64,000 nt of DNA from Lepidostoma basale (taxonomy: Eukaryota > Arthropoda > Insecta > Trichoptera > Lepidostomatidae), in the NCBI GenBank assembly GCA_022606425.2, contig JAHDVF020001465.1:310001-374000 (forward strand). The letters run 5' to 3'. The translations under genes and the position numbers were made by a program. Positions 39,798 through 49,972 of the stretch are shown here, piece by piece; the stretch's first letter is position 1, and the number at the start of each line of letters is the position of its first letter. The notes below the pieces were generated by a model. It was not told the DNA's origin. It did not search any database and saw only the letters and a program-made list of their open reading frames with translations.

Positions 39798-42650
39798 TTA
39801 GGAAGACAGGATACTCTCCAGAATTAAGAGTATTTGCCTTCTGAACGTACTTTCACTAACATGAAAGACGTCGATCTCCGAGGAGACCGCGTTCAGCAGA
39901 CTAATTGCTCTTCCCACCGGTGTCACCAGAGGCAGATTGGTTCTGGCAGCCGGTAGGTAAAACAATCTGTGCTGTCGCTGTCGGAGATATCTATCGGGGA
40001 CAAAAAGCCGAACACCCTCCAGTACGGCCGAGTTCTCGAAGTATCCCCTAATTAATCTAAAGAAATGGGTAATTAGATGTCCATCTCTTCGAAGCTGTAG
40101 AGAATTGGTTCCGAGCATTCCCAAAAGAAATGCCGTGGGATAGAGCCAAGGATAGCTACCATACTCCCTCATGTAGAGATACCTCAGAAATTTTTTCTGA
40201 ACCCTCTCCAGCATAATGGAATATCTCGCCTCGTGAGGACTCCATATCACAGAACCACTTTCGAGTCTGCTCCGAACCAATGCGTTGTATAGGACTCTGA
40301 GCACATTGGGATCCCTGAAAACTCTGCCGGTCCGGACGATGAAGCCCAACATCTTCAGTGCAGTGCCACAAATCCTCTCAACATGTGCACGAAAAGTCAG
40401 CCTACTCTCATAGATGATCCCGAGATCTCTCATCGTAGATACATGTGCTAGTTGCTGGTTGTTCATTGTGTATCTATAATACACAGTTCTCAATGCTCTA
40501 GTAAAAGATAGCATAACGCATTTAGAGACATTGAATTGCATTTGATTACTGTGACTCCAGTTGACAATATTATTGATGTCCGACTGGAGGCGAAGACAGT
40601 CTCCAGGATTTTTAATTTCCAGGAATAATTTCAGATCATCGGCAAATAAAAGAAATCGCGAGAAGTTTATCACCTTCGCAATATCATTTATGAAGATGGT
40701 GAAGAGGAGTGGCCCTAAGTTTGAACCTTGTGGCACCCCTGAATTTACAAGAAAAGGTTCCGATTGAAAAATTCCGTATGAGACGTATTGTTTTCTCCCC
40801 TCGAGGTAACTAATGAAAAACATAATCAACTGAGAAGAGAATCCAATTTGAGATAGCTTTGCTATCAGAATGTCGTGGTTCACAGTGTCAAAGGCCTTTG
40901 AGAAATCATTATATGAACAGTCAACTTGGTGACCATCATCCAAGGCCCTTGCAATGTAATCTGTGAATACCATGAGATTAGTTTCAGTCGAGCGCCCCTT
41001 CCTGAATCCATGTTGTTCTGTTATAATATAGGGGTCGACTTTGGGAAATATCAATTTGTGTAAAATTGATTCAAATAGTTTGGCTGGAGCCGACAGTATC
41101 GCCACAGGTCTGTAGTTTTCGACCGACTCTTTTGCGCCGCTCTTGAAAATAGGACTGATTCTGGAAAGTTTCCAGAGATCAGGAAAAGTATTTGTACTTA
41201 ACGATAGGTTAAATAAAAAATACAGCGGAGATATTAGGAGCTCAGAGCAGCCTTTTAAGAAGTAAATGGGAAGAAAATCAGGACCAACCGAGTGCGAATT
41301 CTTCATGGCTTTAATGGAGGATATAATATCATTCGCTTCTATCTGCGATATGACAAAGCCATGACCACAACAATTGGCACTTAACTCAGTCGCTGAATTG
41401 AAATTTAGCCGCGGGGGAACATTGCTATAGACAGATTGAAAGTGTTTAGCGAATGCATTCACTATATCTACACCCTCAACCTCCCTATCCCCATGCATCA
41501 TAGTGTTTAGGATGCCCCCATCCTTTCGTAGACTTTTTACGTAGTTCCAGAAGGATCCAGGGTCATCCATAAGATTGCCCTCAATGGTGCCCACATATGT
41601 TCGAAAGGCTGATCGAACATTGCGTCTCACCACCGAGCGGTACAGACTGAAAAGTTCGTACTCACTCCGACAACCAGTAGCCTTCCACCTCACATGATGG
41701 GCATGTTTGGTCTTAATGTCCGCGATGATTTCCCTGGAAAACCACCTCGGATATCTCCGTCCACCATTGCTTATGCGTTTTCTGGGAAAGCACAAATCAA
41801 ACAATTTATAAATTTCACTGTAAAAATACTGTAAGGCATCATTTACGGTGGTCAAGTTACACATGTCGCTCCAGTCAAGTTGAGTCATCAGCTGGTACAG
41901 CTTCAGAAAATCACCCTGACTGAAGTTCCATCCTCTGAAGATTTCTGTATTATGTCGCGGCACTCTGGTAACACCAGGATTATCTTTACCAGAGTACTCA
42001 AATTCTAGCGCGGGATGGTAATCATCTTCAGAAACTAATGGGGACATTGATCTGGAAACTTGCAACTTTATGTTGCTCAAAATCAAGTCCAAGGTTCTGG
42101 AATCTGAGTTCAAAACGACATTGTGCTGGGCAAGCCCAAAAACTGCGCATAGGTACTCCAAGTCACGCTGGACATTGTCGATCCCATGAGCAGAGTGCAG
42201 GTTAAAGTCGCCCATCACAATGACATTTTTACCTCCGATCAGATTGAAGCTCGTATGCATCGCATCAAATAATCGGTTATAAATTTCCCAATTAGACCCC
42301 GGTGGTATATACGTAACACATATATATGTTACATGATTTACCCCATACATAAGTTTTACCCAGAGATCCTCATTGACTGATTCAAGATTGGGGACGCGCT
42401 CAGCCCTCAGCGCATCCCCCCTCCCGACCGCCAACAAGCAGCCGCCACCGCGACTGTGGCCACTGTCGCCTGCTCGATCTCTGCGAAACACATTAAAGTT
42501 CTCTATATCAAAAAGCTCAGAGGAGAGGACGCTCGAATTCAGCCAAGTCTCAGTGAGAGCGATTATGTTAGCGTCACTCACCGAGACATTGGAGAAGAAT
42601 TTCGAGCATTTTGTCCTCAATCCACGAACATTCTGATATAGGAAAGACAA
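39798..42650 (-). CDS. LINE-A ORF2: APE endonuclease + reverse transcriptase
   Basis: Target-primed reverse transcription enzyme, 950 residues, no internal stop. Endonuclease: QNVRGL (6-11), LTETWL (32-37), MGDFN (146-150), LDLILS (about 188-192), SEDDYHPAL (207-215, the S-D/H-H active site variant). Reverse transcriptase: YRPVAILS (513-520), HGFRKGRST (547-555), motif A NDFSKAFD (581-588), GVPQG (638-642), catalytic FADD (669-672). The C-terminal ~250 residues (from DLGIIYESRLTF on) are the thumb and a tail seen in all truncated copies. No RNase H or CCHC is obvious. It belongs to the Jockey/CR1-type group; the exact clade is not assigned. The start was taken at the first Met before LYQNVRG. 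Confidence 0.93.
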   Translation of the reverse strand: MSFLYQNVRGLRTKCSKFFSNVSVSDANIIALTETWLNSSVLSSELFDIENFNVFRRDRAGDSGHSRGGGCLLAVGRGDALRAERVPNLESVNEDLWVKLMYGVNHVTYICVTYIPPGSNWEIYNRLFDAMHTSFNLIGGKNVIVMGDFNLHSAHGIDNVQRDLEYLCAVFGLAQHNVVLNSDSRTLDLILSNIKLQVSRSMSPLVSEDDYHPALEFEYSGKDNPGVTRVPRHNTEIFRGWNFSQGDFLKLYQLMTQLDWSDMCNLTTVNDALQYFYSEIYKLFDLCFPRKRISNGGRRYPRWFSREIIADIKTKHAHHVRWKATGCRSEYELFSLYRSVVRRNVRSAFRTYVGTIEGNLMDDPGSFWNYVKSLRKDGGILNTMMHGDREVEGVDIVNAFAKHFQSVYSNVPPRLNFNSATELSANCCGHGFVISQIEANDIISSIKAMKNSHSVGPDFLPIYFLKGCSELLISPLYFLFNLSLSTNTFPDLWKLSRISPIFKSGAKESVENYRPVAILSAPAKLFESILHKLIFPKVDPYIITEQHGFRKGRSTETNLMVFTDYIARALDDGHQVDCSYNDFSKAFDTVNHDILIAKLSQIGFSSQLIMFFISYLEGRKQYVSYGIFQSEPFLVNSGVPQGSNLGPLLFTIFINDIAKVINFSRFLLFADDLKLFLEIKNPGDCLRLQSDINNIVNWSHSNQMQFNVSKCVMLSFTRALRTVYYRYTMNNQQLAHVSTMRDLGIIYESRLTFRAHVERICGTALKMLGFIVRTGRVFRDPNVLRVLYNALVRSRLESGSVIWSPHEARYSIMLERVQKKFLRYLYMREYGSYPWLYPTAFLLGMLGTNSLQLRRDGHLITHFFRLIRGYFENSAVLEGVRLFVPDRYLRQRQHRLFYLPAARTNLPLVTPVGRAISLLNAVSSEIDVFHVSESTFRRQILLILESILSS

Positions 42651-42668
42651 AGAATTGGAGGAACCAAG

Positions 42669-43706
42669 TCAGCTCGCTCTCGGAAGTCGCGGAGCCGCAA
42701 CACCCGCCCGCCACTCCTTGATGAAAGAACGGCGTGGCCAGTGTTTAGGCTCCAGGACCTCCGAGACAACCGAACTCGGTATTCCAATCTTGAACGATAC
42801 ATAGGAACTTCCCTCCTTGGGCTTGATTCTATGCACCGTATATGATGCCTTACGTAAACCATTAAGGTAAGACGCCATGTCACCGACCGAGGTATCGGGG
42901 TGGAATGGGAAAAAGTGGAAAAAGTTAAGAACAGGGGAGGTGGGGGAGGGGCTGTCCATTCTCCGAGTACCTCGGACGGTGGCAGGTCGCCTCCTGGACA
43001 CCACATTCCACGGGCCGCCATCACTCCCCACCGGTCTGTTGGCGACTAACGGCGCAGAGGTCTTCTCCAGCGTGGCAGTCACTGACTGGTCTCCCTCAGG
43101 TTTCCTCACACCCTTCCTCTGCGAGACACCAGATGGGGGACGCTTGCCCTTGGCGGCGTCCTTTGCAGCGTTCTCCCTCTCCACCACCAAGGATCCAGCT
43201 ATAGTGGCCGCGTAGGTTGCACGCGAGGCGGGAGAAGTAGTAGTAGTTGTTGATGAGGACGGTGGAGGTATACTCATCACCTCAGGACAGGCAGATGATG
43301 ACGATGCTTTTGTTTGTGCAGCCCTCGCCGCAGAAACTCCTTCCGCCTTTTCAGATGGCACAGCTGCCCGAGCGGCAGCGCGTGTATTACGACGCGCGGC
43401 TCGAGCAACGCTCGGTGCACTTGCACTCGCCGCTCCGGCTCTGTCGTGTAGTGCGGCCGCGGTACCAGCGACGTCACTGTGGGCCGGGCTAGGTACCCGG
43501 GCCGATAGTAGTGGTACTGCGCTCGGGCCGGGTAACAATTTAGTCTTACCGACCGACCGAGAAATGTCACTGCCACTAAATGTACGCCTTCGCGGGCCGG
43601 GCACATCGATCATCTCGCGCAAACTCTTTACTTCGGCAGAAAGGGACCCCACCATTAAACGCAGGGTCCTCAGTTCTACCAAAACACTATCTACTTTCCC
43701 CTCCAT
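42669..43706 (-). CDS. LINE-A ORF1 protein
   Basis: Presumed nucleic-acid-binding partner of the retrotransposon RNP. The 345-residue frame starts 87 bp inside the element. Residues 8-33 (VLVELRTLRLMVGSLSAEVKSLREMI) have a heptad pattern that could form a coiled coil. Residues 35-225 are Ala/Ser/Pro/Arg-rich and probably disordered. The C-terminal ~110 residues (VLNFFHFFPFHPDTSV, ASYTVHRIKPKEGSSYVSFKIGI, HWPRRSFIKEWR) resemble the RRM-like/ORF1 C-terminal module of arthropod LINEs; this assignment is from memory of pattern, not a search. No CCHC knuckle is visible. It ends 18 bp before ORF2, which suggests coupled translation. Confidence 0.85.
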   Translation of the reverse strand: MEGKVDSVLVELRTLRLMVGSLSAEVKSLREMIDVPGPRRRTFSGSDISRSVGKTKLLPGPSAVPLLSARVPSPAHSDVAGTAAALHDRAGAASASAPSVARAARRNTRAAARAAVPSEKAEGVSAARAAQTKASSSSACPEVMSIPPPSSSTTTTTSPASRATYAATIAGSLVVERENAAKDAAKGKRPPSGVSQRKGVRKPEGDQSVTATLEKTSAPLVANRPVGSDGGPWNVVSRRRPATVRGTRRMDSPSPTSPVLNFFHFFPFHPDTSVGDMASYLNGLRKASYTVHRIKPKEGSSYVSFKIGIPSSVVSEVLEPKHWPRRSFIKEWRAGVAAPRLPRAS

Positions 43707-43852
43707 TGTAGAAACTTTAACAAATATCTATAGAGAATGACGGAGCGCACAGAACCACAACCTCACGTCAAAAATGTCAAATCGGAACTCCTCGGCGATC
43801 CATCCTCTCTGCCTACCCCTCCGGGGAAATGGCGTGATGGTTAGTTAGTTTT

Positions 43853-44722
43853 ATGTACAAGGTATGAAAGAGCTGTTAGGGTTGGATGTAGGTGCCAACA
43901 TGAGCGGAGTGTCAGTAAGCTGTCTCTTGTATGCGGATGACGCTGTCCTACTTGCAGACAACGAGCATGAACTACAAGTCCACGTGAATAGTATGTATGA
44001 GGTATGCATGCGAAATGATCTGATGATGAATGTTAAAATGTCCAATGTAATGATTTTTGAAAAATAAGAAATCATGACAGTCTGCAACATTAGCGTGAAT
44101 GGTGAAAATTTGAAGTAGATGAGTTCGTGTATTTAGGTAGTATGTTTACAGTGGAGAGGGATATTGAAAGAGGGGTTGGGGCAGGCAACAAAGTGAATGG
44201 TGCACTTTAAGTTGTCATCGCAAACAAAAACCTTTCCAAAAATGCTAGAATGGCGGTGCACATTGGTATTCTTGTACCGACCCTTATGTATGGAAGCGAA
44301 GCATGGAACTGGCACAAGAAGGATAAAAGTAGAATAAATGCAGTAGAAATGAGATCTCTTAGAAGAATGTGAAGATACTCTGTGAATGATAGAGTGTCGA
44401 ATGGAAAATATAAGAAGTGAATGCGGTGCGAATGATGGTGTTACGAACAAAATAATGAAAGGATCATTAAGATGGTTTGGACATATGGAAAAAATGAATG
44501 AAGAAAGAATGACAAAAAATTACATGTTGACGATGTAAATGGAACCAGAAATAGAGGAAGACCGAGAAAAACGTGGCACGATCAAATAAATCAAATATTG
44601 AATGTCGGCCATGTGAGGAGTCAGAGAAAACGACGTCCGTGCATAACACGATGTATGAATAGTGTGGTGGCCTATTCTTTCTGCCTACCCATTCGGGTAG
44701 ACTGCGTGATGGTTAGTTAGTT
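43853..44722 (+). mobile_element. LINE-B copy with RT motif C
   Basis: Starts MKELLGLDVGANMSGVSVSCLLYADDAVLLADNEHELQVHVNSMYEVC. YADD is the catalytic motif, so this is the longest LINE-B ORF2 remnant here. A stop follows at 44065 (K to stop), then frame breaks, SEAWNWHKKDKSRINAVEMRSLRRM and the end GGTTAGTTAGTT. It abuts the tail of the previous LINE-B copy. Confidence 0.9.
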
Positions 44723-44723
44723 A

Positions 44724-44752
44724 TATATTGTGAGAAAATAAACTGATTTGAT
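44724..44752 (+). mobile_element. LINE-A 3' terminus, ~28 bp
   Basis: GAGAAAATAAACTGATTTGATT is the extreme LINE-A 3' end, directly after a LINE-B tail. Confidence 0.5.
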
Positions 44753-44879
44753 TACCTGATCGATTGAATAAATTGCATACACGAAATAAATATTAACACG
44801 AAATGCCTGATTTTGTTTATTTATTATAATTTTAAGCAAATGAGACATAAGAAACGAGTGGCAATTGGCTGGACATAGA

Positions 44880-45345
44880 GCGAAAATCTGAACCTGAAAC
44901 CTGAAACGAAAAGTCTGTGAAGCCTGCGTTCTGCCAGTTGATACTTATGGTCTTGAAACAAAGTCCAAACAAAGTGCCGAGAAACCACGAGTGACCCAAA
45001 GAGCCATGGAAAGAGCCATGTTAGTAATAACCCTAAGTGACAGCGTCAGAAACGATACGGTGAGAGAAAAAACAAAGGTCGCTGACATCATCCACCGGGT
45101 GGCGACTCTAAAATGACAATTGCAGGTCACGTAGCCAGAAGCTCAGATAAAAAGTGGACAAGAAGACTGCTGACTTGGAGACCGTGGACACGTCGGAAGG
45201 ACACGAACAGACACGTCGGAATAATCTGGATGCAGTCTGCACAGGACAGAGTGACATGGAAGCGAATGGAGGAGGCCTTTGTTTAGGAGTGGACGGAAAT
45301 AGGCTGAGGAAGAAGAGCCTAATAGAACAGTACCTGATGGACATC
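44880..45345 (+). mobile_element. LINE-F ORF2 C-terminal fragment
   Basis: Encodes KRKVCEACVLPVDTYGLET, SAEKPRVTQRAMERAMLVITLSDSVRNDTVREKTKVADIIHRVATLK, then a frameshift and RWKRMEEAFV. It shows what 31135/32286 looked like before interruption. Confidence 0.82.
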
Positions 45346-45484
45346 CAAAATACTCTAACAGAGGCCTTGGACAAATAGCAGTATCGAGAGGATATGTATG
45401 GTTTGTTTTTTATTCTAAAACGAAACTTTTATCTTGTACCTACTGTCCGTGAAATAAGTTAAGTTCCGCAGCATCGGTATGTTA

Positions 45485-45640
45485 ACCAACTAACTAACCA
45501 TCACGCCGTCTCCCCGAAAGGGTAGGCAGAAAGAATGGACTGTAACACTTTTACTGGTGCGGCACTCCATCCTTCTCTTTTTGCCCCGCGGGAGACGCGG
45601 TGTGATGGGTTGCGAACCTCATCGCCACAGAGTTAATTCG
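45485..45640 (-). mobile_element. element C copy 3 (truncated)
   Basis: Complement of the last ~150 bp: (CTAA)n, CACGCCGTCTCCCCG, the GCGGCACTCCATCC block and the GCGGGAGACGCGGTGTGATG block. Confidence 0.75.
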
Positions 45641-45649
45641 CGTCTTACA

Positions 45650-46245
45650 AAACAATAAAATTGTTTTAATTAATAATCAATTACGTTCACGAATTCACCG
45701 GAATTTGTGCTGCTTATTGCCCTCTGAGGGTGCGCTGTTTTCCAGCTGGGGGAGGGAGGTTGCCCCTCTGTGACGGGTCTCGTTCCTCTCCCTGTTGGCC
45801 ATAATGATAATTTGTGCAGTGGTTTTATTTATTTATTTAATATTATGAAATGCTTCCTAAACCTCGTCCTTTGTCCTACATGCCAAAAACTGTACTCTAC
45901 GTTATTATTATTTTTTTTCCCCATCCCGCATTTGTCTCCTCTGCCTCTCCTGTTCTTCCCGCTTTATATTCCTGCGGTGTATATTTTATCTTTTATATAA
46001 TGTTCCTGAAATGTTCATGTATTATATATTATGCTTATTTATTTATTCAATAAAGTACAGCGGAGCATAGAAGTGAAATTGAGTAGATTAAATGTGGTCT
46101 GGCACCCCCTTGTTGTTGCCGTATTTAAATGTTAGTCCCGGATGGACCGGGGACAGGCCCAGGGAGTGTACGAGCGAGGCTGATAAAAGGGCGCCGCTAC
46201 GCCCTATAACAGCCTCGGGTATGTGGCGGGAACTTCTATGTTCCT
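45650..46245 (+). repeat. repeat K, copy 2
   Basis: 46085-46245 matches 37970-38135. Upstream lies a C/T-rich stretch and AATAAAG at 46050. A GC-rich block (45720-45795: CCCTCTGAGGGTGCGC and on) has no counterpart in copy 1. Confidence 0.5.
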
Positions 46246-46439
46246 TTAACAAAAAAAAAATCAATTACGTTTTGTTGATTAGACAAACATGAACAGTTCA
46301 TTATAAATCAATTAAGAAGAATGGTCGCCCATAAAAACTGGAACAAAACAAAAGCATTGCGTGTTGCATGTTCTACGCATCTCGGACTATTCTGCAATAT
46401 TGAATTTATTATGCGGCCTAACGCAGTTTACTATAGATA

Positions 46440-46925
46440 TTGAACGTGCTCTCCATTGTTATTGTATATCCAAAAACAACTGCGCTGGGCTGGTTACGTC
46501 GTCAGAATGCCTGAGACAAGACTACCAAGGAAGATTATGTACTCTCAGCTTACCCAAGGGAAACGCTCCCACAGTGGCCAGAGGAAGCGCTTTAGGGACT
46601 CCCTTAAAAGAAACCTACAAAAGACTGGCATCGACTGGGATTGCTGGGAAAATACTGCAGAGGACAGACCTAGGTGGAGAACAGCAGTACATAAAGGTAC
46701 ACAAAACTCTGAAGCACAGCGCAGAGACGACGCTGCTAAGAGGAGGAAGAGGAGAAAGGAAAGACCACTGGGAGACGGTGACGGCTCCATTACAAGCGCC
46801 TTTCCCTGCCCCAGAAGCCCCAGAATATGTGGGTCCAGGATCGGGCTCTTCAGTCACATGCGAACCCACAACCGTGAAGGACAGTCTTCCTTGGACACGA
46901 GGGACAGTCGATGATGATGATTGAC
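46440..46925 (+). mobile_element. LINE-K ORF2 C-terminal fragment
   Basis: An open 152-residue frame encodes YIQKQLRWAGYVVRMPETRLPRKIMYSQLTQGKRSHSGQRKRFRDSLKRNLQKTGIDWDCWE and ends CGSRIGLFSHMRTHNR, a C2H2-finger-like tail (second Cys lost or displaced). (GAT)n tail at 46912-46922. Inverse copy at 50893-51240. Confidence 0.88.
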
Positions 46926-46929
46926 GCTA

Positions 46930-47270
46930 AAAATAATTATAATAATTGTGTTTTTCTCTCTTTTTTTAATCTCCGCGATATGTCACCAGCAATGACAATC
47001 AGCCTACCTGCTGTTCGCTCGTTCTAGTGACCGAAAAGGCGCCCTGATCACCGATACGACAGATCACTTATACTATTTTATCTCTCAGACAATTAATTAC
47101 AGAGGTTCAGCTCTCGTGGCTATTCCTCTCACGTCCTATGGGACCATTGATGGAAGGTGACTTGGTGGGTTGTTGGTTTATGCGGGGGCATGATTGCTTA
47201 GATTTGGGGGATTTGATTCAAAATTTCTAACGCAAGCCGGGCTTCTGGGCTTCTACGGGAATACCGCCAG
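46930..47270. other. no gene seen
   Basis: Unassigned; no ORF or repeat family. Confidence 0.45.
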
Positions 47271-47274
47271 CGCC

Positions 47275-47378
47275 ACTGACTCGTTGTATGAATGTGGAAG
47301 AAGCTTAAGAGGTGTATCAGGATAAAATAGCGTAGCGGTCCTACTCCTGCGGGGAAACAGCGTGATGATTTGTTGTTT
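47275..47378 (+). mobile_element. LINE-B 3' terminus, (TTG)n type
   Basis: TRCMNVEEA.EVYQDKIA then GGGAAACAGCGTGATGATTTGTTG. Last ~100 bp only. Confidence 0.6.
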
Positions 47379-47384
47379 TTCTTC

Positions 47385-47860
47385 TTCTCTTCTTCACTTT
47401 TGGTAGACTCAGGAGTCTGTTATTTCTCCTCTTGAGACGCTGAACTTCAGCTTTCTCTCCACCATTTCGGGGGTCTTCCTGGTCGGCGTTGTCCGTTTGG
47501 CGTTCCATGGAGAGCTATGTGTGGTATCCTATTTTAGCTCATTCTTTTTGCATGTTGATGCCAGTATCGCCGTCTTTGACGTCCCCATCGCAGATTTCTC
47601 GAATTGCTGTATTCCTTACTCGATCACGTAGGGTTTTGCCAGCTATAGCGCGGAGTGTTTTCATCTCGGTTGTCCTGAGCATGCTCTTTGTCTTGACAGT
47701 GTCTGCCCTCGATTCAATGCCATATGTGAGGATTGGTCGCACACGGGTCTTATAAATGCGTACCTTGCTGTCAGTCCTCATGTCCTTGTTTCTCCATATG
47801 ACATCTTTCAGGCAGCCTGCAACCGCTGCAGCCTTATCTATTATGTTGTTGTTATATAAG
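47385..47860 (-). mobile_element. LINE-G ORF2 fragment
   Basis: Minus strand: KDMRTDSKVRIYKTRVRPILTYGIESRADTVKTKSMLRTTEMKTLRAIAGKTLRDRVRNTAIREICDGD. The (AAG)n complement is at 47389-47402. Open frame continues upstream to about 48045 without recognised homology. Confidence 0.82.
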
Positions 47861-48049
47861 TCTCGATGTTGGCACACCGGGTAACTGGTCAAGTGGGCTT
47901 CTCGGATAATCGGGTCCCGGGCGGTCATTAGTGGGTCATTGGGGTCGCATTCTCTCCCGATGTAGCGAACATTTGTTCCCCTAATTGAACCCGTAATTGG
48001 CTCGCTGTAGTGGCTCGGGGAACTAATTACAAACGGCCACCACAACGCC

Positions 48050-48360
48050 CTTAGATTTTAACCACTTCTCTCAACGCTTTAACTAATTGCTTTGTGCGTA
48101 CTTAGGGAAATAGGTTTTTTTATTTTTTCCATAGATGGTTAGTAAAACTATTCAAAAATGTGCTCTCAAAGTTTCAAATAAAAATTTGAATTCGTTCTTA
48201 AGTTATGAGCGGTTAAGTGAGCGTCTCTCGTTAAGTCCGGGAGCTCTGGCGGTTTTTTGAAACACATTTTTCTCGAAACGCCTTTTTTTGAATTTGCGTA
48301 CAATCTAGCCTAAAAAGTTCTTAACCAATCATTTTGAAAATCATTTCGGATTAATATCAT
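48050..48360. other. no gene seen
   Basis: Unassigned AT-rich sequence. Confidence 0.45.
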
Positions 48361-48364
48361 TGCT

Positions 48365-48575
48365 CAAAGTTTTCTTTCTTCTTCTTCTTATTCTTAGTGT
48401 AGGCCTAGTGGCCTGTTTCTTAAGAGGAATTGGCCTCCTGCGAATCCCAGCTATCGATCCATCTCTTTTTGGGGCTGGCCGTGGAACACAATGAAGGGGA
48501 GTCTGGATGGATCCATTCTCCTCACGTGTGCATACCAGTATCTTCTCCTTTGCTTTCCCCACCTAACGACATCAA
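48365..48575 (-). mobile_element. LINE 3' fragment, family unassigned
   Basis: Minus strand: VRWGKQRRRYWYAHVRRMDPSRLPFIVFHGQPQKEMDR, with (AAG)n complement at 48374-48388. Close to LINE-G in style. Confidence 0.65.
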
Positions 48576-48839
48576 CAGAGGATAAGTAATACACTCCGCA
48601 GTGATTTCATTCCAAAAAAAGATTGAAAAAAAATTACATAATAAAATAATAATAAAAAAAGAGAGAAACATAAGATGCATGACAAATTAATAATATAAAT
48701 ATACATTTTATTTTATTAATTTGTCATAGGTATGAATCAGATTGAAAGAGAGTTATAAATCAGGAGTGCTGGCGGAATTCTGTGATAAATGAGATAAAGC
48801 TAGAGAAATAATAGGTAAACAAGTTCAATACAATTTTGA

Positions 48840-48945
48840 TTTTACTTTTCTCGACACGTTTCGAAGGTGCTACGTCTTCATCATCGGGAGAACGTATTTT
48901 CGTTCTCCATATGTCGAGAAAAATTGTCTGAAAAAACAGTGTTTT
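48840..48945 (-). ncRNA. hammerhead-like motif, family G
   Basis: Minus strand: stem I UUCUC (48892-48888), CCGAUGA (48887-48881, U4 changed to C), U, helix II GAAG/CUUC with a long loop, GAAAC (48862-48858), loop GU, GUC (48855-48853), stem I GAGAA (48852-48848). Stem I is a perfect 5-bp helix. Plus-strand text ATGTCGAGAAAA at 48919-48930 looks like the rest of an inverted partner. Confidence 0.5.
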
Positions 48946-48954
48946 AAAACTAAC

Positions 48955-49450
48955 TATCTAACCATAACGCCCCCCCCCCCCCCAGAAGAGGTAGGCAGAA
49001 AGAATGGACTGCCACACTTTTCTTTCCTGACATATTTCTCTCGATTCCTCAACATTCATACATCGTGTCATGCACGCGCGTCGATTTATCTGACTCCTCA
49101 CGTGTCCGACATTTAATGTTTGATTTATTTGATCGTGCCACGTTTTCCTATGCCTTCCTCAATTTCCAGTTCCATTTATGTTGTTTGCATATACTTTCTT
49201 TACCATTCGGTCTTCATTCATTCTTTCCATGTGTCTAAACCATCTTCAATTTTCACTCTATTCACTTCTATTATTTGCATTTTACACTCTCTCATTTACA
49301 GATTTATCACGTATTCGTCTAAGAGATCTTATTTATAATGTGCGTATCCTCTTTTATCCTTCTTCTGTCGCTCCATACTTCACTTATACACGTAAAGGTT
49401 GGTACAAGAACACCATTGTACGCTGACAACTTAGCTTTTTAAATGGACTT
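48955..49450 (-). mobile_element. LINE-B copy with a C15 run
   Basis: Complement of the terminus with the ACGCCGTCTCCCCG region replaced by a run of C at 48969-48983, then the usual ORF2 C-terminal region to SEVWSDRRRIKEDTHI-like text. 5'-truncated near the KVYN(GVL)VPTF position. Confidence 0.8.
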
Positions 49451-49454
49451 TTGT

Positions 49455-49825
49455 TTGGTATGAGAACTTTAAGCGCACTATTTACTTCGTTGCCTGCCCC
49501 AACCCTTATTTAAAAATTATTATCAATCTGTTATAAACGTTCTTAATATGAAAATTCATATATACGTTCCAATATTTTACACTTTTAGACTTTCTTGCTT
49601 TCTATACATTATTTCAAAGAACGTTTTTTTCTCTCTCTCTAAGAGTTCACATGTGAAAAGTATTTAGCAGAAAACTCGTTCAATTAACAGAATTTTTTTA
49701 TTTTATAAAAGCATATTTCGCTAATGATTAGATTGTCCAATCATCTCAAGAACTCGTAAAACAAAAATGCCGTATATACAAAAACATGGGCGCTTCGTGT
49801 AAGTTTACAGAAGAAAACGGATTGT
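49455..49825. other. no gene seen
   Basis: 49435-49510 may still be LINE-B (complement of NGALKV.. and RVGAGN). The remainder is AT-rich and unassigned. Confidence 0.4.
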
Positions 49826-49829
49826 TTTA

Positions 49830-49972
49830 TTAGAAGTTTTATTATAATTTACGGGAATGATATGTTTCAACTCTCCGAGGCAATATCAAACGTTTAATAT
49901 GATAATGCCTTAGACAGGCGAAACATAATTCCTATAATTTATAATAAAACTTCTAGAAAACGTATTGATTTT
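49830..49972. repeat. foldback element, family H
   Basis: Arms TAGAAGTTTTATTATAATTTA and TAATTTATAATAAAACTTCTAG; opposed motifs, minus GAAAC.. at about 49865-49895 and plus GGCGAAACAT at 49918-49927. The plus copy has lost GUC. Confidence 0.68.

Larger units (their letters stand above)
39669..43793 (-). mobile_element. full-length LINE-A (4125 bp)
   Basis: Minus-strand order: 5' UTR of ~87 bp, ORF1, 18-bp gap, ORF2, ~129-bp 3' UTR, tail (GATTT)3. GGCGATC flanks it at 39662-39668 and 43794-43800, a 7-bp target duplication in LINE-B. Both ORFs are open, so this is a young insertion. Confidence 0.95.
38940..43850 (+). mobile_element. LINE-B copy split by full-length LINE-A
   Basis: 38960-39668 encodes SKVMVFEKGE, MGEKWEQVTEFTYLGSMFTRDGKMEKDVERRVGAENKTNGALKVITANRNISTEAKMAVHNGVLVPTLVYGSEAWSW through ERMDESRM and RALWRS. 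After LINE-A it resumes at 43794 (ATCCATCCTCTCTGCCTACC) and ends in GGTTAGTTAGTT. A frameshift lies at about 39415. The uninterrupted counterpart is 52155-52885. Confidence 0.93.

Noticed and set aside
46361..46924. 187-residue open frame overlapping LINE-K
   Set aside because: Different frame from the recognised RWAGYVVRMPE... frame; shadow of LINE-K.
47860..48045. Upstream extension of the LINE-G frame
   Set aside because: Open by chance; no match to the LINE-G family upstream of the KDMRTDSKVRIY region.
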